From the NCBI RefSeq assembly GCF_008801925.2, contig NZ_CP062803.1, forward strand, positions 4,402,001 to 4,466,000: 64,000 bases of DNA. Reading direction: 5' to 3'. The position numbers and the translations under genes were made by a program. Source of the DNA: Cupriavidus basilensis. Lineage in GTDB: Bacteria; Pseudomonadota; Gammaproteobacteria; Burkholderiales; Burkholderiaceae. The notes beneath the pieces were generated by a model, which saw nothing but the letters and a program-made list of their open reading frames with translations, ran no database searches and was not told where the DNA came from. Each line of letters starts with the position of its first letter. Position 1 is the stretch's first letter. Shown here piece by piece: positions 15,694 to 26,243 of the stretch.

Positions 15694-16554
15694 TTACACC
15701 GGATAGACGCCCGTCTGTGCCATCTGCATCAGCCGCGCCACCCGTTCCTCGGTCGCCGGGTGGGTCGAGAACAGGTTGGCGATGCCGCTGCCCGAAAGCG
15801 GGTTCATGATCATCATCTGCGCCGTGGCCGGGTGCTGCTCCGCGGTCTGGAACGGAATCCCCTGCGCATAGCGGTGGATCTTGTCGAGCGCCATTGCCAG
15901 CGCCTGCGGGTCGCCGCTGATGGTGGCGCCGCCGCGGTCCGCCTCGAACTCCCGCGCGCGGGAGATCGCCATCTGGATCAGCGAGGCCGCCAGCGGGGCA
16001 AGGATTGCCACCGCGATACTGGCAATGGGGTTGGAGCGGTTGCCGTTCTCGTCGCGCCCGCCAAAGAACATGGCGAAGTTGGCCAGCGCGGCGATGGCGC
16101 CGGCCATGGTGGCGGCGATGGTCGAGATCAGGATATCGCGGTGCTGCACGTGAGCCAGCTCGTGGGCCATCACGCCGCGCAGCTCGCGCTCCGACAGCAC
16201 CCGCAGGATGCCGGTGGTGGCCGCCACGGCGGCATGCTCCGGATCGCGGCCGGTGGCAAAGGCGTTGGGCGCATCCTCGTTGATCAGGTACACGCGCGGC
16301 ATCGGCAGCTGGGCGCGCTGCGCCAGCTCCTGCACCATGCCGTAGAACTGCGGTGCCGTGCTCGCGTCGACTTCCTGCGCGTTATACATGCGCAGGACCA
16401 TCTTGTCCGAGAACCAGTAAGAGAAGAAGTTCATGCCCAGCGCCATGATCAGCGCGAACATCATGCCGCTGCGGCCGCCGATCATGCCGCCGATGACGAT
16501 GAACAGCGCCGTGATGGCGGCCATCAGCATGAAGGTCTTGACCCAGTTGAACAT
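15694..16554 (-). CDS. htpX: Membrane zinc metalloprotease HtpX
   Basis: This 286-residue protease has the standard length and two N-terminal membrane segments (about 8-27 and 32-50). The zinc motif HELAH is at residues 131-135 (catalytic Glu132), with the third ligand Glu in REFEADRGG at about 202-205, and further membrane segments near 145-165 and 178-198. HtpX works with FtsH in quality control of membrane proteins and is usually heat- or envelope-stress induced. The start at 16554 ([10 protein letters not shown]) matches the family N-terminus; the in-frame ATG 24 bases upstream is less likely. Monocistronic, with its own terminator downstream. Confidence 0.93.
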   Translation of the reverse strand: MFNWVKTFMLMAAITALFIVIGGMIGGRSGMMFALIMALGMNFFSYWFSDKMVLRMYNAQEVDASTAPQFYGMVQELAQRAQLPMPRVYLINEDAPNAFATGRDPEHAAVAATTGILRVLSERELRGVMAHELAHVQHRDILISTIAATMAGAIAALANFAMFFGGRDENGNRSNPIASIAVAILAPLAASLIQMAISRAREFEADRGGATISGDPQALAMALDKIHRYAQGIPFQTAEQHPATAQMMIMNPLSGSGIANLFSTHPATEERVARLMQMAQTGVYPV

Positions 16555-16739
16555 TGTCGTGATCTCCGAAAAAATCATCCTCGCGCGCGCCCGGTGGCCG
16601 GGCTGGCCGTGCTACGGAAAGCGTGACGCGGTGCTGTTTAGATAGTACCCCGCCCCGGAAATTCAACCGTCACCTGCCTAAAAAAAGGGCAGCCAGTGCC
16701 GGCGGCCGTTCGTTGCGCCAGCAGGTTCGGCAACGGTTC

Positions 16740-17381
16740 CTAGCGTTGGGCGAAGGCCAGGCGCGCGCCCAGCCCGATGAACGCCACGCCCACAATGCGA
16801 TCCAGCCAGCACTTCAAGCGAGGCACCTCGTTGGCGCGGCGGGTCAGGGTGCCCGCCATCCATGCCACCAGGCTGTTCCATAGCGTCGACATCGCCACCA
16901 TGACGCCGCCCAGGGCCAGGAATGCCAGGGCCTGATGCTCGGCGTTGCGATCCACGAACTGCGGGAAGAAGGAAATGAAGAACAGGATCACCTTTGGATT
17001 CAGCACATTGGTGAGAAAGCCCTGCATGAACAAAGCGCGCAGGCCGCGTGTGCCCGGCAGGGCAGCGGGGGCCGCGGCCGCGCCGGGGGATGCGGATCGC
17101 TGCCAGATCAGGCGCAGCCCAAGCCACACCAGATAGGCTGCGCCGGCAAACTTGATCAGGGTAAAGGCGGTGGCCGATGCCGCCAGCAATGCAGTCAGGC
17201 CGAAGGCGATGGCCAGCGAGTGCACGCAGCAGCCGGCACTGACCCCGAGCGCCGAAACCACGCCCGCCGCCCTGCCCTGCGCCACGCTGCGCCCGACGAT
17301 GTAGGCGGTATCCGGGCCAGGCGTCACATTGAGCAGGAACACCGCACCGACGAACAAGGGAAGGTCAGTAATGCCGAGCAT
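16740..17381 (-). CDS. LysE/RhtB family amino-acid exporter
   Basis: The 213-residue membrane protein has about six helices and the LysE/RhtB opening LFVGAVFLLNVTPGPDTAYI, including the signature TPGPD. The later LNPKVILFFISFFPQF segment is another family hallmark. Members export homoserine, threonine, lysine or related compounds, and substrate cannot be read from the sequence. It stands alone on the minus strand, downstream of fmt with a stem-loop between them. Confidence 0.88.
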   Translation of the reverse strand: MLGITDLPLFVGAVFLLNVTPGPDTAYIVGRSVAQGRAAGVVSALGVSAGCCVHSLAIAFGLTALLAASATAFTLIKFAGAAYLVWLGLRLIWQRSASPGAAAAPAALPGTRGLRALFMQGFLTNVLNPKVILFFISFFPQFVDRNAEHQALAFLALGGVMVAMSTLWNSLVAWMAGTLTRRANEVPRLKCWLDRIVGVAFIGLGARLAFAQR

Positions 17382-17415
17382 GGTTGGCTACCGGTGGATG
17401 CGCTACAGAAATGGG

Positions 17416-17457
17416 GCGCTTGCGGCAAGTCAGCCATCGTGGCTTTGCCGCAAGCGC
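17416..17457. terminator. Large stem-loop between fmt and lysE-like gene
   Basis: A 13-bp stem GCGCTTGCGGCAA (17416-17428) pairs with 17445-17457, enclosing a second 5-bp stem AGCCA/TGGCT (17432-17436 with 17440-17444). It begins 8 bases after the fmt stop on the minus strand. No T tract follows, so it may be a processing or partial termination element. Confidence 0.55.
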
Positions 17458-17464
17458 AGGGCGA

Positions 17465-18478
17465 TTATGCCGTGCCGCCGGCCACGGCGCAGCGGGTACC
17501 CGGCGGCAGCGGCATGCTTTGCAGGAACTGCTGGGCCGGCACGCGGCGCCCGCCCGGTTTCTGCAACTCGGTCACGCGCAGCGCGCCCTCGCCGCAGGCG
17601 ATCACCACGCCATCGGCATCCGCCGCGAGCACGGTGCCCGGCGCCTGCGGGTGGCTGGCCGTGGACGCCAGCGGCTGGGCCTGCCAGCACTTGATGACGG
17701 TCTCGCCGACCTGCACGGTGGCGCCGGGAAACGGGTTGAAGGCGCGCACCTGGGCGGCCAGCGCCGCAGCCGGGCGGCGCAGGTCCAGCGGGGCTTCTTC
17801 CTTGGCGATCTTTTCGGCATAGGTCACGCCCTCGGCCGGCTGGGGCGTGCGGGTGAGCGGCTGGCCCGCGGCGAGGCGGCGCAGCGCCTCCACCACCATG
17901 CGCCCGCCCAGTGCGGCCAGCGCATCGTGCAGGGTGCCGGTGGTGTCGCCGGGGCCGATCGGCACGGTTTCGCCCTGGATCATCGCGCCCGTATCCAGCC
18001 CTTCGTCCATCTGCATCAGCGTGATGCCGGTCTGCGCATCGCCAGCCTCGATGGCGCGGTGGATGGGCGCGGCGCCCCGCCAGCGCGGCAGCAGCGAGGC
18101 ATGGATGTTCAGGCAGCCGTAGCGCGGCAACGCCAGCACCTCGGCCGGCAGGATCAGGCCGTAGGCGGCCACCACCATGACATCCGGGGCGATCTGCGCC
18201 AGCGCGTCCACGGCGGCGCCGGCCTCTTCGGGATACTTGCCGTTGCGGCGCAGCGAGCGTGGCTGCAGCACCGGGCCCAGGCTGCGCTCCAGCGCGTACT
18301 GCTTGACCGGGCTGGCCTGCAGCTGCAAGCCGCGGCCAGCTGGCCGGTCGGGCTGGCTGAGCACCGCCACCACCGGGAAACCGGCGCTGTGGATGGCTTC
18401 GAGCGCCACGCGGGCGAATTCAGGCGTGCCGGCAAAGGCAACGCGCAGCGCTTGGGATGGGCTTGCGGCTTGGGACAT
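17465..18478 (-). CDS. fmt: Methionyl-tRNA formyltransferase
   Basis: This 337-residue enzyme formylates initiator Met-tRNA using 10-formyl-tetrahydrofolate. The N-terminal Rossmann domain carries FAGTPEFA at residues 15-22, the catalytic set Asn124/His126 in [12 protein letters not shown] and Asp162 in DEGLDTGAM. The C-terminal OB-like domain follows, ending near residue 337, a normal length. The start at 18478 ([10 protein letters not shown]) is preferred over the ATG 15 bases upstream because the Rossmann strand begins 11 residues later. The deformylase gene def lies 113 bases upstream on the same strand, the usual pairing of enzymes that add and remove the formyl group. Confidence 0.95.
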   Translation of the reverse strand: MSQAASPSQALRVAFAGTPEFARVALEAIHSAGFPVVAVLSQPDRPAGRGLQLQASPVKQYALERSLGPVLQPRSLRRNGKYPEEAGAAVDALAQIAPDVMVVAAYGLILPAEVLALPRYGCLNIHASLLPRWRGAAPIHRAIEAGDAQTGITLMQMDEGLDTGAMIQGETVPIGPGDTTGTLHDALAALGGRMVVEALRRLAAGQPLTRTPQPAEGVTYAEKIAKEEAPLDLRRPAAALAAQVRAFNPFPGATVQVGETVIKCWQAQPLASTASHPQAPGTVLAADADGVVIACGEGALRVTELQKPGGRRVPAQQFLQSMPLPPGTRCAVAGGTA

Positions 18479-18591
18479 GGCACGCTCCGGCATAAAGCGG
18501 CACCGGCCGCATCAGCGGCCGGTAACTTGATTCATCGGGAAGGCAATACGATAGCAGACCGCTAGCCGGCCAGTGCCGGCGCGCGGCTGCC

Positions 18592-19107
18592 TTACATGCG
18601 GGTGCGTTCGCGCTTGTGCAGCTTGACCAGCTTGGACTTGATGCGCTGGAGTTTCAGTGGCGACAGGTACTCGACGAAGACCTTGCCCTTGAGGTGGTCC
18701 ATCTCGTGCTGGATGCACACGGCCAGCAGGTCGTCGGCTTCGATCTCGAAGGGCTCGCCCTTCTCGTTCAGGGCACGCACGCGCACATGGTCCGGGCGCT
18801 CGACCCGGTCGTAGACCTCGGGCACCGACAGGCAGCCCTCTTCCGCCACCTTGCGGGAGTCGCTGGACCACACGATCTCCGGGTTGATGAAGACCTGCAG
18901 CTCGTCACGGGTCTCGGAGATATCGATCACCACCACCTGTTCGTGCACGTCCACCTGGGTCGCGGCCAGGCCGATGCCAGGGGCTTCGTACATGGTCTCG
19001 GCCATGTCCTCTACCAGCTTGCGAATGCGGTCGTCCACCACGGCAACCGGTTTTGCCACGGTATGCAGGCGGGGATCGGGGTAGGTCAGGATATCGAGTT
19101 TAGCCAT
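18592..19107 (-). CDS. def: Peptide deformylase
   Basis: The 171-residue metalloenzyme removes the formyl group from nascent chains. All three family motifs are present: GIGLAATQ at residues 44-51, EGCLSVP at 90-96 and QHEMDH at 133-138. The metal ligands are therefore Cys92, His134 and His138, with Glu135 as the catalytic acid/base. Start at 19107 ([14 protein letters not shown]) matches the family N-terminus. It is divergent from the LysM gene with about 160 bases between, and is followed by fmt on the same strand. Confidence 0.96.
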   Translation of the reverse strand: MAKLDILTYPDPRLHTVAKPVAVVDDRIRKLVEDMAETMYEAPGIGLAATQVDVHEQVVVIDISETRDELQVFINPEIVWSSDSRKVAEEGCLSVPEVYDRVERPDHVRVRALNEKGEPFEIEADDLLAVCIQHEMDHLKGKVFVEYLSPLKLQRIKSKLVKLHKRERTRM

Positions 19108-19269
19108 GATGCTGGGGCGCAACGCCTGCCGCTCACACATGTGACCCGCGCGTTGCGGCTACGGGTGTTTACATGCAGAATCGGGGCGCAAGTACAAAAA
19201 TTCAAGGCGCGCCGCAACAGGCACGCTCTCCAGGGTCAATCCGGCTGTTCTGCCAGCCGGTTCGAGAAA

Positions 19270-20442
19270 ATGCGCGATCTTACCAAAGAACACCAGGCGG
19301 CGCCGGGCCGCAGGCCGTACGCGTTTGCCCGTTGGATGTTGTGTGCGGCCGGAATCACTGCCGTCACAGGGGCGCCAGTACATGCCGCCGATCTTACCGT
19401 CACCCCGGCCCAGCGGGCCCAGGCCACCGTTACCGCGCAGCAAGGCATTGCCGCCGCCGATCTGGCGCCTGACGCGCCCCAGCAGTATGTCGTGCGAGGG
19501 GGTGACACGCTTTGGGGGATCTCCGGGCGCTTCCTGCGCCAGCCCTGGCGCTGGCCCGAGCTGTGGGGGATGAACCAGCAGCAGATCCGCAATCCACACC
19601 TGATATATCCCGGCCAGGTCCTGTACCTGATTCAGCGCGACGGCCGCGCCTGGCTTTCCACCAGCCCCGATGCCGGCGGCACGGTGCGGCTCACGCCAAG
19701 CGTGCGCAGCGAAGGTGGGCCCGATGGCGCCATCGCCAGCATTCCCGCCAAGGACATCGAACCGTTCCTGATCCGCCCGCTGGTGGTGGACCAGGGCACG
19801 CTGGAGACCTCGGCACGCATCATCGCCCTGCCCGAGTCGCGCGTCTACCTGGGCATGGGCGATACCGCCTATGCGCGCGGCATTTCCCCGCCCGAGGCGG
19901 TGGTCGGCAGCGACTGGCAGGCCTTCAAGCCGGTCAAGCCGGTCAAGGACCCGGTGACCGGCCGCGTGCTGGGCTATGAAGCCGAGTACCAGGGCAACGT
20001 CCGTGTGTCGCGCCCGCCGGAAGGCTTCGACGCGGTAACCTCCGTCAAGGTCACGGCGGCCCAGCAGGAAATGGGCTCTGGCACCTTGCTGATGCCCCAG
20101 CCGGCGCGCGAGCCGGTGCGCTACGTGCCCCGCGCGCCGGATGTCATGCTTGATGGCCGCATCGCGGCGGTCTACGGCGGCGTGCAGTTCGGCGGCGCCA
20201 AACAGGTGATCGTGCTGAATATCGGCGCCGCCGCCGGCCTCGAGCCCGGCCACGTGCTTGCGCTGTCGCGCGCCGGCCAGGTGGTGCGCGATCGCACGGA
20301 TGGCAACCGCGCCATCCAGTTGCCCGATGAGCGCTATGGCCTGGCCTTCGTGTTCCGCGTGTTTCCCGGCGTGGCCTACGCTCTGGTCACCGACGCCTCG
20401 AACGCGATCGAGGTGGGCGACCGCGTGACGTCGCCGCGTTGA
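19270..20442 (+). CDS. LysM peptidoglycan-binding domain protein
   Basis: The 390-residue product starts with a basic n-region and a hydrophobic stretch cut near PVHAA (residue 40), so it is exported. A single LysM domain covers residues about 72-120 (QYVVRGGDTLWGISGRFL to YPGQVLYL) and binds glycan strands of peptidoglycan. The remaining 270 residues have no motif I recognise. The gene sits between def (divergent) and dprA, with the dprA TTG start overlapping its stop. This position is conserved in betaproteobacteria, where it is annotated only as a LysM protein. The longer open frame running back into def is not plausible because the start at 19270 is followed directly by the signal peptide. 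Confidence 0.85.
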   Translation: MRDLTKEHQAAPGRRPYAFARWMLCAAGITAVTGAPVHAADLTVTPAQRAQATVTAQQGIAAADLAPDAPQQYVVRGGDTLWGISGRFLRQPWRWPELWGMNQQQIRNPHLIYPGQVLYLIQRDGRAWLSTSPDAGGTVRLTPSVRSEGGPDGAIASIPAKDIEPFLIRPLVVDQGTLETSARIIALPESRVYLGMGDTAYARGISPPEAVVGSDWQAFKPVKPVKDPVTGRVLGYEAEYQGNVRVSRPPEGFDAVTSVKVTAAQQEMGSGTLLMPQPAREPVRYVPRAPDVMLDGRIAAVYGGVQFGGAKQVIVLNIGAAAGLEPGHVLALSRAGQVVRDRTDGNRAIQLPDERYGLAFVFRVFPGVAYALVTDASNAIEVGDRVTSPR

Positions 20443-21581
20443 CCGGGCTGGCAGCAACCGGCGCCAACCCGGCGCCGGTGCCCACCACCACCCGCAGCGC
20501 TGCCGACATCGAGGCATGGCTGCGGCTGACCGGTGCCCGTGGCCTGGGCACAGGAGCCTTGCGCCAGTTGCTGGCCACCTTCGGGCTGCCGCACCAGTTG
20601 CTGGCACAGACCGTCAGCGCACTGGCGGCGGTCATCCCCGAGAAGCACGCCCGGGCGCTGCTGGCACCGCCCGATGCTGTCACCATGGCGCTGGTCGAGC
20701 GCACCGTGGCCTGGGCCGCCGAGCCCGGCAACCATGTGGTGACGCTGGCCGATGCCGCCTATCCCCGCCCCTTGCTGGATCTGTCCGACCCGCCGCTGGT
20801 GCTGTACGTCAAAGGCCAGCTGGGCGCGCTTGGCGGCCCGGCCATTGCCATGGTCGGTGCGCGCAGCGCCACCGTGCAGGGCACGGAGGATGCGCGACGC
20901 TTTGCCCGTGTGTTGTCCGGCGCCGGGCTGGCGGTGGTGTCGGGGCTTGCGCTGGGCATCGATGGCGCAGCGCACGAGGGGGCTCTGGAAGGTGCTGGCG
21001 GCACTGTGGCGGTGATCGGCACCGGCGCCGACCTGGTCTACCCCGCCCGGCATCGCGACCTGGCCCACCGCATCGCGGCCCAAGGCGCCATCGTCAGCGA
21101 GTTCGCGCTCGGCATGCCCGGGCGCAGCCACCACTTTCCCCAGCGCAACCGCATCATCGCGGCGCTCGCGCGCGGCGTACTGGTGGTAGAGGCGGCCGCA
21201 CGCTCGGGGTCGCTCATTACCGCGCGGCTGGCAGCCGAGATGGGACGCGAGGTCTATGCCATTCCCGGCTCGATCCATGCACCGCTGTCCAAGGGTTGCC
21301 ACCTGTTGATCCGCCAGGGCGCCAAGCTGGTGGAAACCGCGCAGGATGTGCTCGAGGAACTCGGCATGGCCGGGGATGCCGCCCGGCCGGTGGCGCCTGC
21401 GCCCATGCCGGCGCTGGACGATGTCCTTGGCCTGACGCTCACCCACGATCCCGTCACGCTGGACGCGCTGTGCGCACGCACCGCCCTGCCGCCCGAGCAA
21501 GTGGTGGCCAGCCTGCTGACACTGGAACTGGCGGGCGCGGTAGAGCGGCTGCCGGGCAATGTCTATCGCCGGGTAAGCTAG
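20439..21581 (+). CDS. dprA: DNA-processing protein DprA
   Basis: This 380-residue protein has the DprA Rossmann-like core: MVGARSATVQGTEDARRFAR, GLALGIDGAAHEGAL, TVAVIGTGADLVYPARH, and FPQRNRIIAALARGVLVVEA with SGSLITARLA. These form the single-strand-DNA-binding domain that loads RecA during natural transformation. The C-terminal 80 residues (from about 300) form a winged-helix-like DprA_WH region. The start is a TTG at 20439 whose last two bases lie in the LysM gene stop, giving tight coupling. The next in-frame ATG lies much further in. Confidence 0.92.
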   Translation: MTGLAATGANPAPVPTTTRSAADIEAWLRLTGARGLGTGALRQLLATFGLPHQLLAQTVSALAAVIPEKHARALLAPPDAVTMALVERTVAWAAEPGNHVVTLADAAYPRPLLDLSDPPLVLYVKGQLGALGGPAIAMVGARSATVQGTEDARRFARVLSGAGLAVVSGLALGIDGAAHEGALEGAGGTVAVIGTGADLVYPARHRDLAHRIAAQGAIVSEFALGMPGRSHHFPQRNRIIAALARGVLVVEAAARSGSLITARLAAEMGREVYAIPGSIHAPLSKGCHLLIRQGAKLVETAQDVLEELGMAGDAARPVAPAPMPALDDVLGLTLTHDPVTLDALCARTALPPEQVVASLLTLELAGAVERLPGNVYRRVS

Positions 21582-21679
21582 TGAGCGACCCTGGTACCGC
21601 CGGCCGAAATACGGATTTCCTGGCGACCGCTACAATCAAACGATTTCCCGTGCCTGAAAAGGCTCATGTTTCCCCCATC

Positions 21680-22084
21680 ATGACCGTTTACTTTCCGGAG
21701 CAGGACCAGGGTGTGATCGCCCAGGTGTTGGCAGCGCGTCCGCAAGGCCGCCTGGTAGCCTGCCTGTGCGCAGCCTGGTGCGGCACCTGCGGAACCTACC
21801 AGGAGGCGTTCGCGGCGCTTGCTGCACGGTTTCCTGGCGATTGCTTCGTCTGGATCGATATCGAAACCCATGCCGACCAGCTGGGCGACCTCGATATCGA
21901 TAATTTTCCGACGCTGCTGGTGCAGCCGGCGGCGGGCGGCGCGGCGCAGTTCTACGGCACGCTGCTGCCGCACATTGAAGTGCTCGAACGCATGCTGGCG
22001 CGCGGCGCGGCGATGGCGCCAACGGCCGGCGCAGCGGTGCCGAACGTGCTGCAGTGGCTGGCGCCGCACGCTAACGACGACTAA
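21680..22084 (+). CDS. Thioredoxin-fold protein with WCGTC active site
   Basis: The 134-residue protein has a thioredoxin core with redox motif WCGTC at residues 33-37 and the cis-Pro loop FPTL around Pro77. It lacks a signal peptide, so it is cytoplasmic. The CGTC pair differs from the CGPC of thioredoxin itself, and a third Cys follows upstream at residue 30. The gene starts 98 bases after dprA and is likely expressed with it, but family function (disulfide reductase of unknown partner) is open. The start at 21680 is the first ATG in this frame after the dprA stop. Confidence 0.75.
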   Translation: MTVYFPEQDQGVIAQVLAARPQGRLVACLCAAWCGTCGTYQEAFAALAARFPGDCFVWIDIETHADQLGDLDIDNFPTLLVQPAAGGAAQFYGTLLPHIEVLERMLARGAAMAPTAGAAVPNVLQWLAPHANDD

Positions 22085-22353
22085 CGCCGGTCATCGGCGC
22101 CCGGGGCAAGCCAGGAGCACGAGCGCTGGATTGCAGTCAAAAAACGAAGCGGGCGGCGGCTGTCCAGGGCCGGCCCGCATGCCAGCAGCGCCCGTTTGAC
22201 GGCGACGGCGACGGCAGCTTGCTTGCACCGCCGTCGGAACCGCGCTTATTATTGGCGCCTCAAAGCCCCAAGCTCGCTGTTTACATATAGTGCAGAGCCC
22301 TTAGTGGCAATAATTCGCAGGCCGCCAGAGTGCGGCCAGCAAGGACCCGATCC

Positions 22354-25071
22354 ATGTCAAAAGCCCTCATCATCGCGGAAAAGCCATCGGTTGCTGCCGA
22401 TATAGCCCGTGCCCTCGGGGGCTTTACCAAGCATGACGAATACTTCGAAAGTGACGATTACGTTCTTTCGTCGGCCGTCGGCCACCTGGTTGAAATCGCC
22501 GCCCCGGACGAATACGAAGTCAAGCGAGGCAAGTGGAGCTTCGCCAACCTGCCGGTGATTCCCCCCCACTTCGACCTGCGCCCGATCGCCAAGACCGAGT
22601 CGCGCCTGAAGGTGCTCAACCGCCTGATCAAGCGCAAGGACGTCACCGGCCTGGTGAACGCCTGCGACGCGGGGCGCGAAGGGGAATTGATCTTCCGCCT
22701 GATCCAGCAGCACGCCAAGGCCAAGCAGCCAGTGCAGCGCCTGTGGCTGCAGTCGATGACGCCGCAGGCGATCCGCGATGGCTTTGCCCGCCTGCGCGAC
22801 GATGCCGACATGCTGCCGCTGGCGGACGCCGCGCGCTGTCGCTCGGAAGCCGACTGGCTGGTGGGCATCAACGGCACGCGCGCCATGACCGCGTTCAACA
22901 GCAAGGGCGGCGGCTTCTTCCTGACCACGGTTGGCCGGGTGCAGACCCCCACGCTGTCGATCGTCGTAGAGCGCGAAGAGAAGATCAAGAAATTCGTCCC
23001 GCGCGACTACTGGGAAGTGCGCGCCGAGTTCATCGCCGCCGCCGGCCTTTACGAAGGCCGCTGGTTCGACCCCAAGTTCAAGAAGAGCGAGTTCGATCCC
23101 GAGGCGCGCGAGTCGCGCCTGTGGAGCGAGGCCGAAGCCAAGAGCATCGTGGCGGCCTGCCGTGACAAGACCGGCACCGTCACCGAAGAGTCCAAGCCGT
23201 CCACGCAGCAATCGCCGGCACTGTTCGACCTGACCACGCTGCAGCGCGAGGCCAACTCGCGCTTCGGCTTCTCGGCCAAGAACACCCTCGGCCTGGCCCA
23301 GGCGCTGTACGAAAAGCACAAGGTGCTGACTTACCCGCGTACCGACGCGCGCGCGCTGCCCGAGGACTACATGGACACGGTCAAGCAGACCATGGACATG
23401 CTGGCCGAGAGCTCGCCCAACTACCTGCCGCATGCCAAGAAGGTGCTCGCCAGCGGGTGGGTCAAGCCCAACAAGAAGATCTTCGACAACAGCAAGATCA
23501 GCGATCACTTCGCTATCATCCCGACGCTGCAAGCCCCGAAGAACCTCTCGGAGCCGGAGCAGAAGCTGTATGACCTGGTGGTGCGCCGCTTCCTGGCGGT
23601 GTTCTTCCCGGCGGCCGAGTTCCAGGTCACCACTCGTGTCACGGAGGTGGCGGGCCATCATTTCAAGACCGAAGGCAAGGTCCTGGTCAATCCCGGCTGG
23701 CTGGTGGTCTACGGGCGTGAAGCCCAGGGCGACGATGCCAACCTGGTGGCGGTGGCCAAGGACGAGCGCGTCAAGGTCGACAAGGTCGACGGCGTGATGC
23801 TGACCACCAAGCCGCCCGCACGCTACAACGAAGCCACATTGCTGTCCGCCATGGAAGGCGCCGGCAAGCTGGTGGATGACGACGCGCTGCGCGAGGCCAT
23901 GGCCGGCAAGGGCCTGGGCACGCCAGCCACGCGCGCGGCCATCATCGAAGGCCTGCTCGCCGAGAAATACCTGGTGCGCGAAGGCCGTGAGCTGATTCCC
24001 ACCGCCAAGGCCTTCCAGCTGATGACGCTGCTGCGCGGCCTGGGCGTGCAGGAACTGACCCAGGCCGAGCTGACCGGCGAATGGGAGCACAAGCTGTCGC
24101 AGATCGAGCGCGGCGGCCTCAAGCGCGACGAGTTCATGCGCGAGATCGCGCAGATGACGCAGCAGATCGTCAAGCGCGCCAAGGAATACGACAGCGACAC
24201 CATCCCGGGCGACTATGCCACGCTGGCCACGCCGTGCCCGCAGTGCGGCAGCCAGGTCAAGGAGAACTACCGCCGCTTTGCCTGCACCGCGTGCGAGTTC
24301 TCGATCAGCAAGATCCCGGGTGGGCGCCAGTTCGAGATCGACGAAGTCGAAGAACTGCTGCTGAAGAAGGAAATCGGTCCGCTGCAGGGTTTCCGCAGCA
24401 AGATGGGCCGGCCGTTTGCCGCCATCCTGAAGCTGGGCAAGGACGACGAAGGCCATTACAAGATGGAATTCGACTTCGGCCAGAATGACGACGACAACGA
24501 CGGCGAGCCGGTCGATTTCACCGGCCAGGAAGCGGTAGGCGCTTGTCCTAAGTGCGGTGGCTCGGTGTACGAGCACGGCATGAAGTACGTGTGCGAGAAC
24601 AGCGTGGCCGTGCCCAAGAGCTGCGACTTCACCACGGGCAAGATCATCCTGCAGCAGGAGATCTCGCGCGAGCAGATCGGCAAGCTGCTGGGCGCGGGCC
24701 GCACGGATCTGCTGACCGGCTTCAAGTCATCGCGCACCGGGCGCAACTTCAAGGCCTTCCTGGCCAAGCAGCCGGACGGCAAGATCGGCTTCGAGTTCGA
24801 GGCACGCGAGCCCAAGGCGGGCGCCAAGACGGCGGCCAAGACCGCGTCCGCCAAGGCTGGCGACGAGGATCAGGCCGCGGAAACGGTGAGCAAGGCCAAG
24901 GCGCCGGCCAAGAAGGTGGCGGCCAAGAAGGCTCCCGCTGCCAAGAAGGCTCCCGCTGCCAAGAAGGCCCCCGCGGCGAAGAAAGCCGCGGCCAAGACGC
25001 CAGCCGCCAAGCGCGCTACCGGCAAGTCGCGCGCCGACGACGAAGCCACGGCCGACGCCGAGGAAGAGTGA
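22354..25071 (+). CDS. topB: DNA topoisomerase III with Lys/Ala-rich tail
   Basis: The 905-residue type IA topoisomerase has a Toprim domain at the N-terminus ([14 protein letters not shown], and the metal-binding DAGREGELI) and the catalytic Tyr327 in [12 protein letters not shown]. Four-Cys zinc modules lie in the C-terminal half (CPQCGS...CTAC near residue 630, CPKCGG...C near residue 731). The last 80 residues are a Lys/Ala/Pro-rich, histone-H1-like tail with tandem KKAPAA units, coded by an 18-bp repeat near 24919-24980. The tail is probably a nonspecific DNA-binding extension. It relaxes negative supercoils and decatenates replication products. The start is at 22354, and the upstream ATG at 22330 lacks family similarity. 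Confidence 0.93.
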   Translation: MSKALIIAEKPSVAADIARALGGFTKHDEYFESDDYVLSSAVGHLVEIAAPDEYEVKRGKWSFANLPVIPPHFDLRPIAKTESRLKVLNRLIKRKDVTGLVNACDAGREGELIFRLIQQHAKAKQPVQRLWLQSMTPQAIRDGFARLRDDADMLPLADAARCRSEADWLVGINGTRAMTAFNSKGGGFFLTTVGRVQTPTLSIVVEREEKIKKFVPRDYWEVRAEFIAAAGLYEGRWFDPKFKKSEFDPEARESRLWSEAEAKSIVAACRDKTGTVTEESKPSTQQSPALFDLTTLQREANSRFGFSAKNTLGLAQALYEKHKVLTYPRTDARALPEDYMDTVKQTMDMLAESSPNYLPHAKKVLASGWVKPNKKIFDNSKISDHFAIIPTLQAPKNLSEPEQKLYDLVVRRFLAVFFPAAEFQVTTRVTEVAGHHFKTEGKVLVNPGWLVVYGREAQGDDANLVAVAKDERVKVDKVDGVMLTTKPPARYNEATLLSAMEGAGKLVDDDALREAMAGKGLGTPATRAAIIEGLLAEKYLVREGRELIPTAKAFQLMTLLRGLGVQELTQAELTGEWEHKLSQIERGGLKRDEFMREIAQMTQQIVKRAKEYDSDTIPGDYATLATPCPQCGSQVKENYRRFACTACEFSISKIPGGRQFEIDEVEELLLKKEIGPLQGFRSKMGRPFAAILKLGKDDEGHYKMEFDFGQNDDDNDGEPVDFTGQEAVGACPKCGGSVYEHGMKYVCENSVAVPKSCDFTTGKIILQQEISREQIGKLLGAGRTDLLTGFKSSRTGRNFKAFLAKQPDGKIGFEFEAREPKAGAKTAAKTASAKAGDEDQAAETVSKAKAPAKKVAAKKAPAAKKAPAAKKAPAAKKAAAKTPAAKRATGKSRADDEATADAEEE

Positions 25072-25148
25072 GTCGCTCGCGGAGCCGGCGTCCTGCCGGT
25101 TCCGCGCTTCCCTTCCCCCCTTTAATAGCCCTCGATCCTGCGTTCCCC

Positions 25149-26051
25149 TTATTGGTTGTCGTTGCGGATCTTGCCCTCTTCGAGCAGGAAATCGATAAAG
25201 GCGCGGACCTTGGTTGGCAGGAACTTGCGGCTGGGATAGACCACGCTGACATCGCGCTTCGGCAGTCGGTATTGCTGGAGGATGTGCGTCAACCGCCCCG
25301 CTTCGATATTCGGCCGCGCCAGATAGGCAGACAGCATCGCCACACCCATGTCGGCCAGCGCCGCCTGGTGCGCCAACTCGGCATTGCTGCACAGCAGGCC
25401 CGGGCGGATCGGCACCGTTACCTCGCCCTCCGGGCCCGACAGCGTCCACTCATGCTCAGCGGTGGGGATGCGCATCGCGATGCAGCGGTGGTTGGTCAGT
25501 TCGTGCGCTTGGCGCAGCGGCGGGTGCTGGCGCAGGTAGCCTGGCGAGGCGCACAGGATGATCTCTGCCGAGATCAGCGGGCGTGCCACCAGGTGCGAGC
25601 CCAGCCCCAGGTCGGACAACACCACGCCCACGTCGCGCCCCTCTTCGACGATATCGACGATACGGTCCGATAACAGCACGTCGAACACCACCTCGGGATA
25701 CAGGGCCTGGAAACGTGCCAGCGTGGCGGGCAGCAGGTGCAGGCCGAACATCACCGGCGCCACCAGCCGCAGTGTGCCCGAGAGCGACTGGCTGCGCGCC
25801 GTCACTACCGATTCGGCCTCCTCCACATCTTCCAGGATCTGCTGGCAACGCTGCAGGTAGGTCTCCCCAGCGTCGGTCAGCGACAGGCTGCGGGTGGTGC
25901 GGTTCAGCAACCGCGTGCCAAGGTGGCTCTCCAGGTCGGCTACGTAGCGCGTGACTACCGCATTGGACATTTCCAATTGTTGCGCTGCACGAGCAAAGCT
26001 GCCCAACTCGACCACTTTGGAAAAGACGCGCATCGATTGCAGCCGGTCCAT
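25149..26051 (-). CDS. LysR-family transcriptional regulator
   Basis: This 300-residue LysR regulator has the N-terminal winged helix (residues 1-60, with GSFARAAQQLEMSNAVVTRYV) and a C-terminal effector-binding domain of the CrgA/DmlR subgroup. The effector is unknown. It is divergent from the small repeat-protein gene at 26244, with 192 bases between, and that gap holds an imperfect palindrome TTGTTGTTGAAACTACAAC near 26100-26118 that could be its operator. On position alone, it may regulate the repeat protein. Confidence 0.85.
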   Translation of the reverse strand: MDRLQSMRVFSKVVELGSFARAAQQLEMSNAVVTRYVADLESHLGTRLLNRTTRSLSLTDAGETYLQRCQQILEDVEEAESVVTARSQSLSGTLRLVAPVMFGLHLLPATLARFQALYPEVVFDVLLSDRIVDIVEEGRDVGVVLSDLGLGSHLVARPLISAEIILCASPGYLRQHPPLRQAHELTNHRCIAMRIPTAEHEWTLSGPEGEVTVPIRPGLLCSNAELAHQAALADMGVAMLSAYLARPNIEAGRLTHILQQYRLPKRDVSVVYPSRKFLPTKVRAFIDFLLEEGKIRNDNQ

Positions 26052-26243
26052 GACATAGTCTCCAGTCTTGTCCGCGAACTTTTACGGAAAGTGGGTTATT
26101 TGTTGTTGAAACTACAACTAATCATTGTCAGGGGCAATGTTTATTCATATCGGGGAAATACCTAATATGGACCCATCGGATGCCGCATTGCAGCGAAGGC
26201 TGCTGAGAAGACTAGGTGTCCTGCCTGTGGAAAGGATTCAATC

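Noticed and set aside
18616..19269. Long upstream extension of the LysM protein frame into def
   Set aside because: The extension is antisense to def. The signal peptide after the ATG at 19270 sets the true start.
22357..24576. A 739-residue open frame on the minus strand opposite topB
   Set aside because: It lies wholly antisense to topB with the typical shadow composition; the topB frame has all family motifs.
24919..24990. A mobile or regulatory repeat near the end of topB
   Set aside because: The 18-bp repeats encode a KKAPAA-type tail in frame, a common end of betaproteobacterial topoisomerases.
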